A stretch of 64,000 nt of DNA from Phanerodontia chrysosporium (taxonomy: Eukaryota > Basidiomycota > Agaricomycetes > Polyporales > Phanerochaetaceae): contig MJGA01000058.1 in NCBI GenBank assembly GCA_001910725.1, positions 18,533 to 82,532 of the forward strand, in the 5' to 3' direction. A program made the translations under genes and the position numbers. This document shows, one piece after another, positions 32,201 through 41,519 of this stretch (position 1 is its first letter; each line of letters starts with the position of its first letter). Below the pieces are notes generated by a model that had not been told where the DNA came from, made no database searches, and saw only the letters and a program-made list of their open reading frames with translations.

Positions 32201-33987
32201 ACGATTTCGAGATCGTCTACATCGCGGGCAAAGACAACGGTCCCGCGGACTGCATGTCTCGCCCTCCGAACGTCGTGCCCGCGGAGGTCATCGGTGCCGT
32301 TTGGACCGCCACACGGTCCCTCTGCAACCGGCCTAACCCGGTCGAGTCCGCAGGGGCCGTGCACGGTTCGTTCACCGTCCGTTCTGACCCAGATTGGTTG
32401 GCTACCATATCTGCCGGTTACGAACAGGATAACTGGTCGCGCAAATTGCTCGACGTCCTCTGGGACTCGGTCGCAAAAGACGCACAGCCGGTCGAGCACC
32501 GCTCCATGCCTGCCGGGCATGCGCTCCGTGCTGGCTGGCTCGACGGCTGTTCGCGCATGGGCATCACAGCGCGCAACGCTTTACTCTATGTCGGGAACCG
32601 CTTGGTCGTCCCTCGAGTTGGACACTTACGCGAGGATTTATTCCGCCTCGCACACGACGCTCTCGGGCATTTTGGGACTGACAAATCTTACGCCTCCCTA
32701 CGGTCAGGTTACTATTGGCCCAACATGCGAAAAGAACTCGACGACCTTTACGTCCCGGCGTGCCCGGACTGCCAACGGAACAAAGACCGCAACCAGAAAC
32801 CCACCGGTCCGTTACACCCTCTCCCCGTCCCAGACGGCCGGTGCGAAAGCATCGCGATCGACTTCGTCGGCCCCTTGCCTGAGGACGACGGGTACAACAG
32901 CATCTGTACTATCACCGATCGCCTAGGCTCGGATCTACGCGTCTTTCCATGTCGTACTGACATTTCTGCGGAAGACTTTGCAGACCTTTTCTTCCGCGAA
33001 TGGTACTGCGAGAACGGCCTCCCACTAGACATCATCTCCGACCGCGACCACCTCTTCATTTCTCGCTTCTGGCGCGCACTTGCTCGGCTCACCGGCGTCC
33101 GACTCAAGATGTCCACGTCTTACCACCCGCAGACCGACGGCTCGAGCGAGCGCTCCAACCGCACCATCATCCAGGCCATACGCTACCATGTCCAGTGCAA
33201 CCAGCGCGGCTGGGTGAAGGCCTTACCGATCATCTGGTTCAACCACATGAACACTGTCAACGCGTCCACGGGCTATACCCCCTTCCAACTCCGCTACGGC
33301 CGCTCACCGCGGATAATCCCACCTCTCGTCCACGCCGACCAGGCACTGACCGTCGACGCGCTCGGGCCTACCGCAGCAGACGCACACAACCTCCTCACCC
33401 GCATCGAGACCCAAGTACTGGACGCGCAAGACAATTTACTCTTGGCCAAAACCCAACAGGCCTTCGCTGCTAACCGACACCGCGGTCCCGAACAGGTCTA
33501 CCGCGTCGGCGACAAGGTCCTTCTCTCGACTTTCCACCGTCAGCGGGACTACATGCAGCGAGGCGACCATCGCGTCGCGAAATTCATGGTCCGTTTCGAC
33601 GGCCCCTTTGTCGTCACCGACGCGCGACCTGAGGCGTCGGTGTACACGCTCGACTTGCCCGATCACATGGACATTCTGCCTACGTTCCATGCCTCGTTGC
33701 TCCGTCCATGGGTCGCCAATGACGACGCGGCTTTCCCCTCTCGGGCTCTCGCAGAACCCGGCCCCGTCGTCACCGACGACGGTGAACGTGAATGGCTAGT
33801 CGACCGCGTCCTCGATCGTCGCCGCCGCGGTCGCGGTTACCAATACCTCGTCCGCTGGCATGGATACGGCCCCGAACACGACACTTGGTTGCCCGGCCGC
33901 GAGGTTGCTGACCTCGAAGCACTCGCGGCCTGGGCGGCCGAGAACGATGTCGTCGATCTCTCACCTGAAAGTTCCGCTCAGGGTTAG
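29218..33987 (+). CDS. Chromovirus 3 Gag-Pol polyprotein
   Basis: I chose the ATG at 29218; the frame is open further upstream but without ATG. The 1589-residue product contains a capsid region with LTYSDFWVEFKKRWLKKTWA and a zinc knuckle CYKCRKVNVTHRSRECPNG (about 29936). Next come protease MLIDSGSPAVLV (about 30290), RT with KIDMTNSFFQTRVHPDD and YLDDIIIWS, and RNase H with SCDASDWCTGAVL. Integrase has a zinc module (HDALGHFGTDK..., CPDCQRNK) and catalytic DFVGPLP, SDRDHLF and SSERSNR. The C-terminus is a chromodomain (VDRVLDRRRRGRGYQYLVRW HGYG). Gag and Pol share one frame, so no frameshift is needed. Confidence 0.97.
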   Translation: MDPKKKIATVTSQGAKHVPRLSLGTVTPDALLTFQQMVCMHFFNHKEVADDKRVAAIAPGFEDPYIATWLFTNETRLKALTYSDFWVEFKKRWLKKTWADDIKAEIVHAHMSDDQDFDGWVENLERRNTLLVDTDQHLSEAALREHIKTHACQDLRKYAISDVGKAVTDYDEFKGKLSELDEDRRCRRAEILAAIAAAAPAHKPATTVPKSNSNNASTSATLLPKLTPAERQYLDANSGCYKCRKVNVTHRSRECPNGYPDARTYISPVPGNATTTKPTRVAAVTTVEDSAPTAPESIVIAAVKGPSALPSCVLSSPDDDQSSSDDDTGCVPANLTSHHIPFRAVVHSPITISHEVPMLIDSGSPAVLVDAAFASAIGLRLRKLPEPKSMGTAWGGNEQHTSEWCKIRVSLPDMSWTSRTVSAIVVDNLFVPVILGLPFYKHNDLLIDPVHDALVIRSTGRDILHDPPPPPKPPSLSPKQRHAEQREREIEQQEHEVLEAWRIRTIQRDVLRELKMLFGEPLHPQGDTTTQVDVLAAVRTRVEELAIEQRLQRKNEMLRAQFADCFPDDIPPVHQLPDNILHRFRLKNPDMVIARRQYECPRKYREAWKQLLEQHIAAGRIRPSSSPYASPAFLIPKSDPTALPRWVNDYRALNANTIADVHPLPSIAEILADCGKGKIWGKIDMTNSFFQTRVHPDDVPYTAVTTPFGLFEWTVMPQGCRNAPATHQRRMFSALRQHIGTICHVYLDDIIIWSNSIDEHRDNVTQVLETLRQHQLYCSPKKTQLFAFEIDFLGHHISQRGIEADGSKVDKVLAWPRPRNAKDVRSFLGLVRYISNFLPALADHTRILNGLTTKESDRDFLWTDEHETAFNAVKRLVTSRECLTVIDHQNMGDNRIFVSCDASDWCTGAVLSYGPTLATARPVAYESTTLKAAELNYPVHEKELLSIVRALKKWRVDLIGVPFTVYTDYRTLENFETQKHLSRRQARWQEDLSQYDFEIVYIAGKDNGPADCMSRPPNVVPAEVIGAVWTATRSLCNRPNPVESAGAVHGSFTVRSDPDWLATISAGYEQDNWSRKLLDVLWDSVAKDAQPVEHRSMPAGHALRAGWLDGCSRMGITARNALLYVGNRLVVPRVGHLREDLFRLAHDALGHFGTDKSYASLRSGYYWPNMRKELDDLYVPACPDCQRNKDRNQKPTGPLHPLPVPDGRCESIAIDFVGPLPEDDGYNSICTITDRLGSDLRVFPCRTDISAEDFADLFFREWYCENGLPLDIISDRDHLFISRFWRALARLTGVRLKMSTSYHPQTDGSSERSNRTIIQAIRYHVQCNQRGWVKALPIIWFNHMNTVNASTGYTPFQLRYGRSPRIIPPLVHADQALTVDALGPTAADAHNLLTRIETQVLDAQDNLLLAKTQQAFAANRHRGPEQVYRVGDKVLLSTFHRQRDYMQRGDHRVAKFMVRFDGPFVVTDARPEASVYTLDLPDHMDILPTFHASLLRPWVANDDAAFPSRALAEPGPVVTDDGEREWLVDRVLDRRRRGRGYQYLVRWHGYGPEHDTWLPGREVADLEALAAWAAENDVVDLSPESSAQG

Positions 33988-34006
33988 CCCCCCTGATGAA
34001 TTTTTC

Positions 34007-34020
34007 GGGATGGGGGAGAG
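34007..34020 (+). other. Polypurine tract of chromovirus 3
   Basis: GGGATGGGGGAGAG directly precedes the TGTAAC start of the 3' LTR. Confidence 0.85.
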
Positions 34021-34411
34021 TGTAACCCGACTGCTCGGGTTACAACGGACTTTCTAGCACAACCACGGACTATAGTAGCGTACCTGACTCAAACACGGAC
34101 CCATAGCTACACATAACGCGCCCGCGCATCACACTCCTTCCCCTTTCGTATTGCTCCCGCTACTCTTTCCCCTTTTATCCAGAACCCGCCTTCGTCGTCA
34201 TCGCCCCTCCGTCCAAACCTTGTTTTTCGTTTCCTTATATTCCTCGCCCTCGAGCCGTGGTCTCTAGTCTCTTTCCCCCGGCTCGAAGGTATGCCCCCTT
34301 TTATGTCTCTTGACCAACTTGTATTGAGTCTCTTTCCCCCGGCTCGAAGAATATATCTTGTGCCCGTTCATTGCTCGAAATTGAGTGACTCGCACGCACC
34401 GCAAGCTTACA
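34021..34411 (+). repeat. 3' LTR of chromovirus 3
   Basis: 391 bp, two substitutions from the 5' LTR. It ends CTTACA and is followed by the cccgc duplication (34412-34416). Confidence 0.95.
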
Positions 34412-34416
34412 CCCGC

Positions 34417-37018
34417 TAGACCAGAAGCAACGCTCGTCTTTCGACGAGTGGATTCGTGAGGAACGCCGAAAAGGCTACATTGAAGAGTCGAAGTCACCCA
34501 TCGCTGCCTCATTCTTTTTCGTAAAGAAAGCCGATGGTAGTTTGCGACCTTGCATGGATTACCGCCCGTTGAACGGAATTACGAAAAAAACCGTTATCCT
34601 ATCCCTCGCATCGCTGATTTAATCGACGCACTATCTCAGGTGTCGATATTCACAAAAATCGATCTTCGATGGGGATATAACAATGTCCGCATCAAGGAAG
34701 GTGACGAGTGGAAAACGGCTTTTGTAACCAAGGACGGTTTATTCCAGGCCAAAGTTATGTACTTTGGATTCGCAAACGCACCGGCAACATTCCAGAATAT
34801 GATGAACAACATTTTCGAAGACCTTATCCGTCAAGGAAAGGTTATGGTCTACCTCGACGATATTCTCATCTTCGGCAACGACCGCGAGGAACATCAAAAG
34901 ATCGTACACAAAGTGCTGCAGCGACTAGAAGACAACAACCTCTTCACAAAGGCAGAAAAGTGTCTATTTGAGAAGGACAAGCTTGCCTATCTTGGCATGA
35001 TTATATCCAAGAAGATTGTAGAAATGGACCCTGCTAAAGTCACAGGCGTAACGGAGTGGCCCGTACCAACCAAGGTCAAGCACGTTCAGGCATTCCTTGG
35101 ATTTGCGAATTTCTATCGCAGGTTTATTAAAGACTTTGCAAAGATCACGAAGCCACTCACGGTACTCACCAAGAAGGACCAACCATAGGAATGGGGTTCT
35201 GACCAGCAGAAGGTGTTTGACAACCTGAAAAAGGTGTTCACTTCTGCACCAATTCTACGAATTCCGGACGACGTTAAATCGTTCAGGCTCTCTACCGATG
35301 CGAGTGACTTCGCGATCGGCTCGGTTCTGTCACAACTCGACCCAAACGATAAGCTTTACCATCCGGTAGCCTTCCACTCCAAGTCACTCAATGTTCACGA
35401 AAGGAACTATGAGATATACGACAAGGAGATGTTGGCCATAATCCGCGGGTTAGAAGAGTATAGGCACTATCTAGAGGGACATCCGGAGAAATTCGAGATA
35501 TGGTCAGACCACCAAAACCTGACTTATTTCAAGCAGGCCCAGAAATTGTCTTGCCGTCAAACTCATTGGGTATTATACCTAACAAGATTCCATTTCACAC
35601 TACACCACAAGCCGGGTAAAACAATGGAAGCTGAAGATCCTCTGTCCAGGAGATCAGATCATGAAGAAGGGGTAGAACTCGATAATCGCGACCATATTCT
35701 TCTGAAGCCAGAATTTTTCGCCAATCTGCTCGAAGTCTGCGCGATCGACGTCTCCCATGATGCTCCAGTAAACGACGATTTACTGCTCCAAGAGGTTAAG
35801 AAGGCTCTGTTATCCGACGAAGTCACCAAGAACTATCAATCGTTACTCAAATCAGGCCCACGCGAGTTCAAGAAACCGTTAGAGGAATGGAACTTTGAGA
35901 ATGGATTGCTACTCTTCCGGGGACATATCTACATACCAAAGGATGAGAATGAGGACTTGCGACGACAAGTAGTCCAAATGCACCACGACCACCCATCAGC
36001 CGGACATCCAGACAGGTGGAAGACCTACGAACTTGTCTCCCGAAACTATTGGTGGCTGGGAATGTCTGTCTTCGTCAAGAAATACGTCACAGGCTGCGAC
36101 ACGTGTCAGCGAATAAAGAATTGCACACGGCAGACCTACGGACAACTCATGCCCAACAAGGTACCTAATGGACCTTGGGAAGTTATTACCATCGACTTGA
36201 TTACTTAGTTGATGCCGTCAAGAGGAAAGGATGCCATTCTAGTTGTTGTATGCCGACTCACCAAGAGAGCACGTTTCTTCGCGATAACAAACAAATTCTC
36301 TGCTAAAGACCTCGCAAAGATCCTGATGGATAGAATTTACCCTATCCACGGACTATCTTTGCAGATAATCTCTGACAGAGGAACTCAATTCGTGGCTGAA
36401 CTCTTTCAAGAATGGTGTAAGCTACTTGGTATCGAGTCAGCGATGTCTACGGCATATCACCCTCAGACAGACGGTCAAACAGAATGAGTAAATCAAGTTC
36501 TAGAACAGTACCTACGCTGCTTCGCTGATAATGTCAATCACAAAGACTGGGTCGATTATCTGCCCACCGCAGAATTCGCTTACAACAATGCAGCACACGA
36601 AAGTACAAAGGACATGCCGTTCTTTCTAGAATATGGTAGACACCCACGGGCAGGACTAACTCTCGACAAGCAAGCCAAAAGCAAAGACTTGAACGAGATA
36701 TTCAGACTTAGACAAGACGCCCAAGACAAGGCCAAAGCAGCCCTACAACTAGCAGCGAACCATATGAAGTGGTACTACGACCAGAACAAGCAAGAAGTGC
36801 CGTTTAAAGTCGGTGACAAAGTCTTGCTGAATTCAAAGGATTACCAAACCACTCAACGCACGCTGACATCGAGGTTCCTAGGACCGTTCGAAATCATCGA
36901 ACAATTATCCAAAGTAACCTTCAAGGTGAAACTGCCTCCACAATACAGGGCATATCACCCGGTGTTCCATGCTAGTAAATTAATCCCCTATTCTACACCC
37001 TCCATCATCGGCCAATGA
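34417..37018 (+). pseudogene. Chromovirus 2 RT, RNase H and integrase
   Basis: The frame resumes after the nested element with FDEWIREERRKGYIEES and RPCMDYRPLNG. It shifts at an A7 run (34584-34590) where one A seems missing. It continues with KIDLRWGYNNVRIKEGDEWK, YLDDILIFG, RNase H STDASDFAIGSVL, an integrase zinc module (HHDHPSAGHPD..., CDTCQRIK), SDRGTQF and an AYHPQTDGQTE region. In-frame stops are TAG 35186-35188, TAG 36206-36208 (expected Gln after DLIT), TGA 36485-36487 (expected Arg after QTE) and TGA 37016-37018. Confidence 0.92.
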
Positions 37019-37690
37019 GCCGCACCACCAGAGTCAGAAGTTCATAACGGAGAGCTCGAGTACAAGGTTGAGAAAATTCTCAATCATAAGACTACTGGGT
37101 GTGTCAGAAAACGAAACTGGTACATAGTTTGATGGAAGGGTTATGGGCCAGAAGAAGAAGACAAATGGGAACCAGAGAGTAATCTGGAAGGTGCTAAAGA
37201 GAAGATCGCGGAATTTTGGCGCGTTCGGAACGAAGAAGCACCTATGGAAACAGACGGTTTAGAACTCGACGAAGAGGAAACCCTTCAGATCGTTCTAGAT
37301 GGTGGAAAAACACCATCCAAGAGTACCACCGAGGCAGCAGGCTGGGACCTGTATGCAGCAGAAGACGCAACAATTCTGGCAGGAGACCGCAAAATCATCA
37401 GCACTGGCATTCGCATCCGAGTTCCAACTGAAACCTATGGACGAATTGCACCATGATCAGGACTTGCACTCAAAGGCATTCATGTCGGCGCGGGTGTTAT
37501 CGACTGGGACTACACGAGTATCGTCAAAATACTACTCCTTAACACAAGCGACAGTGACTTCACAGTCACGACTGGAGATAGAACGGCCCAATTGATCCTG
37601 GAGAAAATTGCCGATGCCGACATAGAAGTTGTCAAAACGCTACAATCAACCGATCGTGGTTCAGGCGGGTTTGGATCCACTGGAAAATAA
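37019..37690 (+). pseudogene. Chromodomain plus dUTPase domain at the end of chromovirus 2 Pol
   Basis: In the pol frame a chromodomain (LEYKVEKILNHKTTG, then WKGYGPEEEDKWEPES) has TGA at 37130-37132. Directly after it a trimeric-dUTPase fold is recognisable by five ordered motifs: AGWDLYAAED (37337-37366), RIAP-stop-SGLA (37442-37468), GAGVIDWDYT (37487-37516), GDRTAQLIL (37574-37600) and RGSGGFGSTG (37655-37684). The frame ends TAA at 37688. The stop at 37454-37456 replaces the Arg of the RSGLA motif and fits CGA to TGA. The catalytic Asp in GVID and the Tyr are kept. dUTPase hydrolyses dUTP to dUMP, limiting uracil in reverse-transcribed DNA. Such fusions are known in some retroviruses; here it is the C-terminal domain of a fungal chromovirus. 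Confidence 0.9.
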
Positions 37691-37717
37691 AAAAGTCTTC
37701 TCTCAGGAGTTCGAATC

Positions 37718-37731
37718 TGAAGAGGGGGTAC
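37718..37731 (+). other. Polypurine tract of chromovirus 2
   Basis: TGAAGAGGGGGTAC lies immediately before the TGTCACAG start of the 3' LTR. Confidence 0.75.
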
Positions 37732-38258
37732 TGTCACAGTTTTCTAATTCCCTACGGTTTTATTCTCGTAAGTGCCCAGTAGGCGCTAGGGGTTAGGGTT
37801 ATGGACTAGGGTTAGGACAGGCACGGGTCAGAACACGGTCACGTGTTGGTCACGTGCTGGGAAAGGACTCAGAGTCATGTGAGGATCTTATCTATATCTT
37901 ATCAATGATGTAGACGCTCCGGTACAAGAGTATAATAGGTAGCCGGACCCAGGGTCTGGGTAGTGTATTCTAGAATAGTGTAGAAGGTTCTGGACACATC
38001 CGGTACTCGGCTTTAGACTTCGCCGAGCCCGGAGTGTCTTGGCAAGTATCACACCATCATCACGCCATTGCGCATGTGATGGGCAGTATCAAGGGTCTTG
38101 GGTAGTACCAGGGGTCCTCCCCTTCATATATATATACCGGGCTCTGCTGGGCTTAAGTCCCTAGCATCATCTACCTCGTCTACCCCACACTTCACTCTTC
38201 GCAGTCAAGTCCAACCCCACCTAAGCTACTAAGGTAAGTAGCGGGGTTTACCTTGACA
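37732..38258 (+). repeat. 3' LTR of chromovirus 2
   Basis: 527 bp, TGTCAC...CTTGACA. It keeps the telomere-like words (37788-37816), the TATATATATACCGGGC motif and the GTAAGT near the end (GT at 38234). Confidence 0.9.
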
Positions 38259-38298
38259 CAACCCAGCCACCTCATGCTAAATCAACTCATTCTTCACA

Positions 38299-39193
38299 AT
38301 GGATGCCTACCAGACTGTCTCTGTTATCCAAATCACCCACTCTGACTTCTCTCTTTCCTACTCTGAACCTGATGTTACCAATGATGAGCATCCTCCTGGA
38401 GGAACACTTATCAAAATTGAAAACAATAGAAGCCCCCGCCTTCTCATCTCTGAGTGGAAAGAATCCCATGACGAATCTGGTTACGAGTCCATCGTCAATG
38501 TCGACCTCTGGGCTGAAGAACATTCTACTTCCATCCCCGAAGCCACCTTCTCCACCCAACTCAACAACATCCTTTGCCATCCCCAGGTACTCGATGAGCT
38601 CTTATAATCAACAGTGGAAGTCTTAACTGCCTCGCAGAGATTTGAAAGTCTGATTAACAAGATACCTCAAATCAAGCATCGACAGAACCTACTCAATGAC
38701 CAGCTCGACAAGTTCCAAAATTTTGCCAACTGGATATCAAGCAAAGCAGATATGATAACCCTCGAAGTAGATACCCTTCAGTTCATGAACAATAATCTCT
38801 TATTTCAAGTCGCCAGATACACAGAATGGCTTTACTCCGATGTCATCTGGTATGTCAATGAAATTCATGAACACTTTCATGGACTTATCAATTGCTCCAT
38901 TTCTACCCCAGAACCCTCTCCTATGCCTACCCCACAGATTATTCCCTATCCACACCATTTGCCACACTATACCAACGCGATCCCTTTCACCACTACAGTC
39001 AACTGCCACAATTAGCCCATTACCTCCCCAACAACTTCACCCAGCCACAGAAGCAAACTACAAAGAAGCCACAATGCTTTAACCAACACAAGTTCGCTGA
39101 GCAACCTCAACACCACTGCAAAAGGTGCCACTCCGAGTGTGAGGACACGCCTCACCTGTGCTATGGACATTGTCCACACCCATATGATTGACT
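38299..39193 (+). pseudogene. Gag-like fragment of a further LTR-type element
   Basis: An ATG at 38299 opens a frame with one TAA (38605-38607). It continues in the same frame as STVEVLTASQRFESLINKIP to 39015. A neighbouring frame from about 38930 reads PQKQTTKKPQCFNQHKFAEQ and ends with a Cys/His cluster CKRCHSECEDTPHLCYGHC. The pieces resemble a small gag with a C-terminal zinc module. At 39296-39310 GTGGAGAAGGGGGTAA looks like a polypurine tract, so sequence after about 39312 may be an LTR of this element. No pol is present; it may be non-autonomous. Confidence 0.45.
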
Positions 39194-39311
39194 TCTGAAG
39201 AAGGACTTATACACCCCAATAAGTTGATTGCTCTCTTAGAAGTCGCAGATGAACAGAATAGAGCATTTCAAAGTAGTTGGAGTGGGCTTGAATGTGGAGA
39301 AGGGGGTAATA

Positions 39312-39816
39312 TTATGATGGGTATGGTGCTGGTGATCTAATTTCTTGTTTTGGACTCAGACTTCCCTTTTCTGCATTTCTGCTTTTCCTCTTCTGTAGCA
39401 CATAGTACATATCCACTACACATAGAACTCAACTTACTATTTGTCCTCTCCATTGTCTTTGACTAGCAGACTAGTTACCAGGTTAGAAGAAGACAGTAGT
39501 ATATGTAAACCTCACCTGTACTGTAGAACACCAACTTGACCTCTTTTGTTTACCACATTCTATCTCTTATTTAACCCCAGCTCAGCTGTGTGGCAACTAA
39601 GAGAAAGGCTTCAGAGTCTACAGAACCTCTGTTTTAACAAACTGCAGCTCACGCACAAGATCCTGTCATTGCAGGGCAAACAGCTAGTTCTCCAACATCT
39701 TCTTCTCTTATCTGTCATTTGTAGCTATTTGGTAATCTTATCAAAGTTGTGCAAGAGTGCAGTGAAGTTGGTTGGATTAAAGGGGCAAGGATGTTGGGGC
39801 AGATTCATTAATAATG
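39312..39816 (+). repeat. Possible LTR or promoter of the gag-like element
   Basis: This stretch follows a purine tract and is C/T-rich with a TATTTAACCCC motif near 39569. It holds no coding frame I trust. It is interrupted at 39817 by an LTR of the chromovirus 2 family. The call rests on position only. Confidence 0.25.
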
Positions 39817-40342
39817 TGTCAAAGTATACCCCGCTACTTACCTTAGTAGCTTTGGTGGGGTTGGACTTGACTGCGAGAGTGAAGTGGTTAGAAGATGAGG
39901 TAGATAATGTTGGGGACTTAAGCCCAGCAAATCCCAGTATATATACATGAAGGGGAGAACCCCTGGTACTACCTGAGACCCTTGATACTGCTCATCACAT
40001 GCACGATGGCGTAATAATGGTGTGATACTTGCCAAGACACTTTAGGCTCGGAGAAGTCTAAAGCCGAGTACCAAATGTATCCAGAACCTTCTACGCTATT
40101 CTAGAATATACTACCCAGACCCTGGGTCTAGCTACCTACTATACCCTTACATCAAAGTGTTTACATCATAGATAAGATAAAGATCAGATCCTCACATGAC
40201 TCTGAGTTCATTTCCAGCACATGACCAACATGTGACCGCATTCTGACGTGTGCCTGTCCTAACTCTAGTCCATAACCCTAACCCCTAGTATCTATTGGGT
40301 GCTTATAAGAATAAAACTGTAGGGAATTAGAAAACTGTAACA
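39817..40342 (-). repeat. Solo LTR of the chromovirus 2 family, inverted
   Basis: On the minus strand it starts TGTTACAGTTTTCTAATTCC (40342) and ends with CTTTGACA (39817), about 526 bp. It matches 23777-24307 throughout, including the telomere-like words (about 40261-40290) and the GTAAGT splice-donor word. No target duplication is evident (taatg and tgata). Confidence 0.85.
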
Positions 40343-40986
40343 TGATATTGTATTGATTTTCTTGCTAAATGAACATGCACATGACAGGGTCAATAAACAG
40401 GTGATACAATCTATGGAAAGAAAGTTCTAAAATTACAGATATGAAGAGATCCTTTATGAAAATTGCTCAACAGATGCAGGAACTCTATGCAAGGTCAGCA
40501 TGTGAAATCTTGAGCTTAACCTATTCTGTGGTGACTCTCTGCTTACTATCTTCTCAGGCAGTTCCTATCAGTCTCGATTCTGACAACATATGTGTAGTTC
40601 GATTGAGGCAGCAAAGGCTTCTTCAATCAGAATTGCTAGTGAGCCAAAATCAATTAGTATGGGGACTATATCAGAGATTATGATTAGAAAATGGATGATG
40701 GCAGGAAATCAAATGTGTTTGTCCATAAGAGCATGATGGACATACCTGTTATTCTTGTCTGAGGACACAGAGTTCTCTGAACTGAGAACACATAATGCCA
40801 CCGCTCATGGCGCTGTGACTGTGACTACCACGGCTGCAGATTACTCTTCATTGGTAACTTTAATGGCAGCAATCTGAGCAGATTTCTTGATTATAAAGGT
40901 TGATGTGAGTGGAACATATGACTTTGGGTCTGGGTAGTTATTTGAACAGTTATGCACAAAGTGCCCTGCATTGGTTTTTTGACATT
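40343..40986. other. No gene recognised
   Basis: AT-rich sequence between two LTRs of the same family. A frame starting MKRSFMKIAQQMQELYARSA (40441-40683) has no other support. Confidence 0.35.
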
Positions 40987-41519
40987 TGTAACAGTATCAT
41001 AGTTTTCCAATTCCCTATAGTTCTATCTTCTTGAACACTCTACAAGCACTAGTGATTAGGGTTACAGATTTAGGACAGATATACGTCATGACATGATCAT
41101 GTGTTGGTCACATACTGGTAATGGACTTAAAGTTATATAATGATCTTATTAGTATTATATCTATGATGTAGATGTCCTGGTATAGGGGTATAGTAGATAG
41201 CTGGGCTCAGGGCCCAGGTAGTGTAATCTAAGACAGCATAGAAGGTTCTGAACACATCTGATCCTCAGCTCTGGACTTCATCAAGCCCAGATTGTCTTGG
41301 AAAGGATCACACCATCATCACACCATCATACATGTGATGGGCAGTATTAAGGGTCCCAGGTAATACCAGGGGTCCTCCCCTTCATGTATATATATTGGAC
41401 TCTGCTGGGCTTAAGTCCTCAGCATTATCTACCTGGTCTACCAATTACTTCACTTGCACCACTTGCAATCAAGTTCCCCCACTAAGTTACTAAGGTAAAT
41501 AGCAGGGTTTACTTGGACA
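40987..41519 (+). repeat. Degenerate solo LTR of the chromovirus 2 family
   Basis: It starts TGTAACAGTATCATAGTTTT with a short insertion relative to the other copies and ends GTTTACTTGGACA. Many C/G to T/A differences from the other LTRs show it is the oldest copy. The GTAAAT at the splice-donor place and the TATATATAT promoter word are still recognisable. Confidence 0.8.

Larger units (their letters stand above)
28517..34411 (+). mobile_element. Chromovirus 3: intact, recently inserted Ty3/gypsy element
   Basis: Two 391-bp LTRs differ at two positions (near 28727/34231 and 28900/34404). There is a perfect 5-bp target duplication and a single uninterrupted gag-pol frame. It sits inside chromovirus 2 pol. 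All visible enzymatic motifs are intact, so it is a candidate active element. Its GC content is clearly higher than that of its host element. Confidence 0.96.
23777..38258 (+). mobile_element. Chromovirus 2: Ty3/gypsy element with dUTPase, hosting a nested element
   Basis: Two LTRs (23777-24307 and 37732-38258) bound a long leader, an extra ORF (25155-25940), gag, and pol with PR, RT, RNase H, integrase, chromodomain and a dUTPase domain. Chromovirus 3 is inserted between protease and RT. LTRs begin TGTCAC and end TTGACA. I see no target duplication (agatg on the left, caacc on the right), so the ends may come from recombination. Many nonsense codons, mostly CGA to TGA, make this copy inactive. 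Confidence 0.9.
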
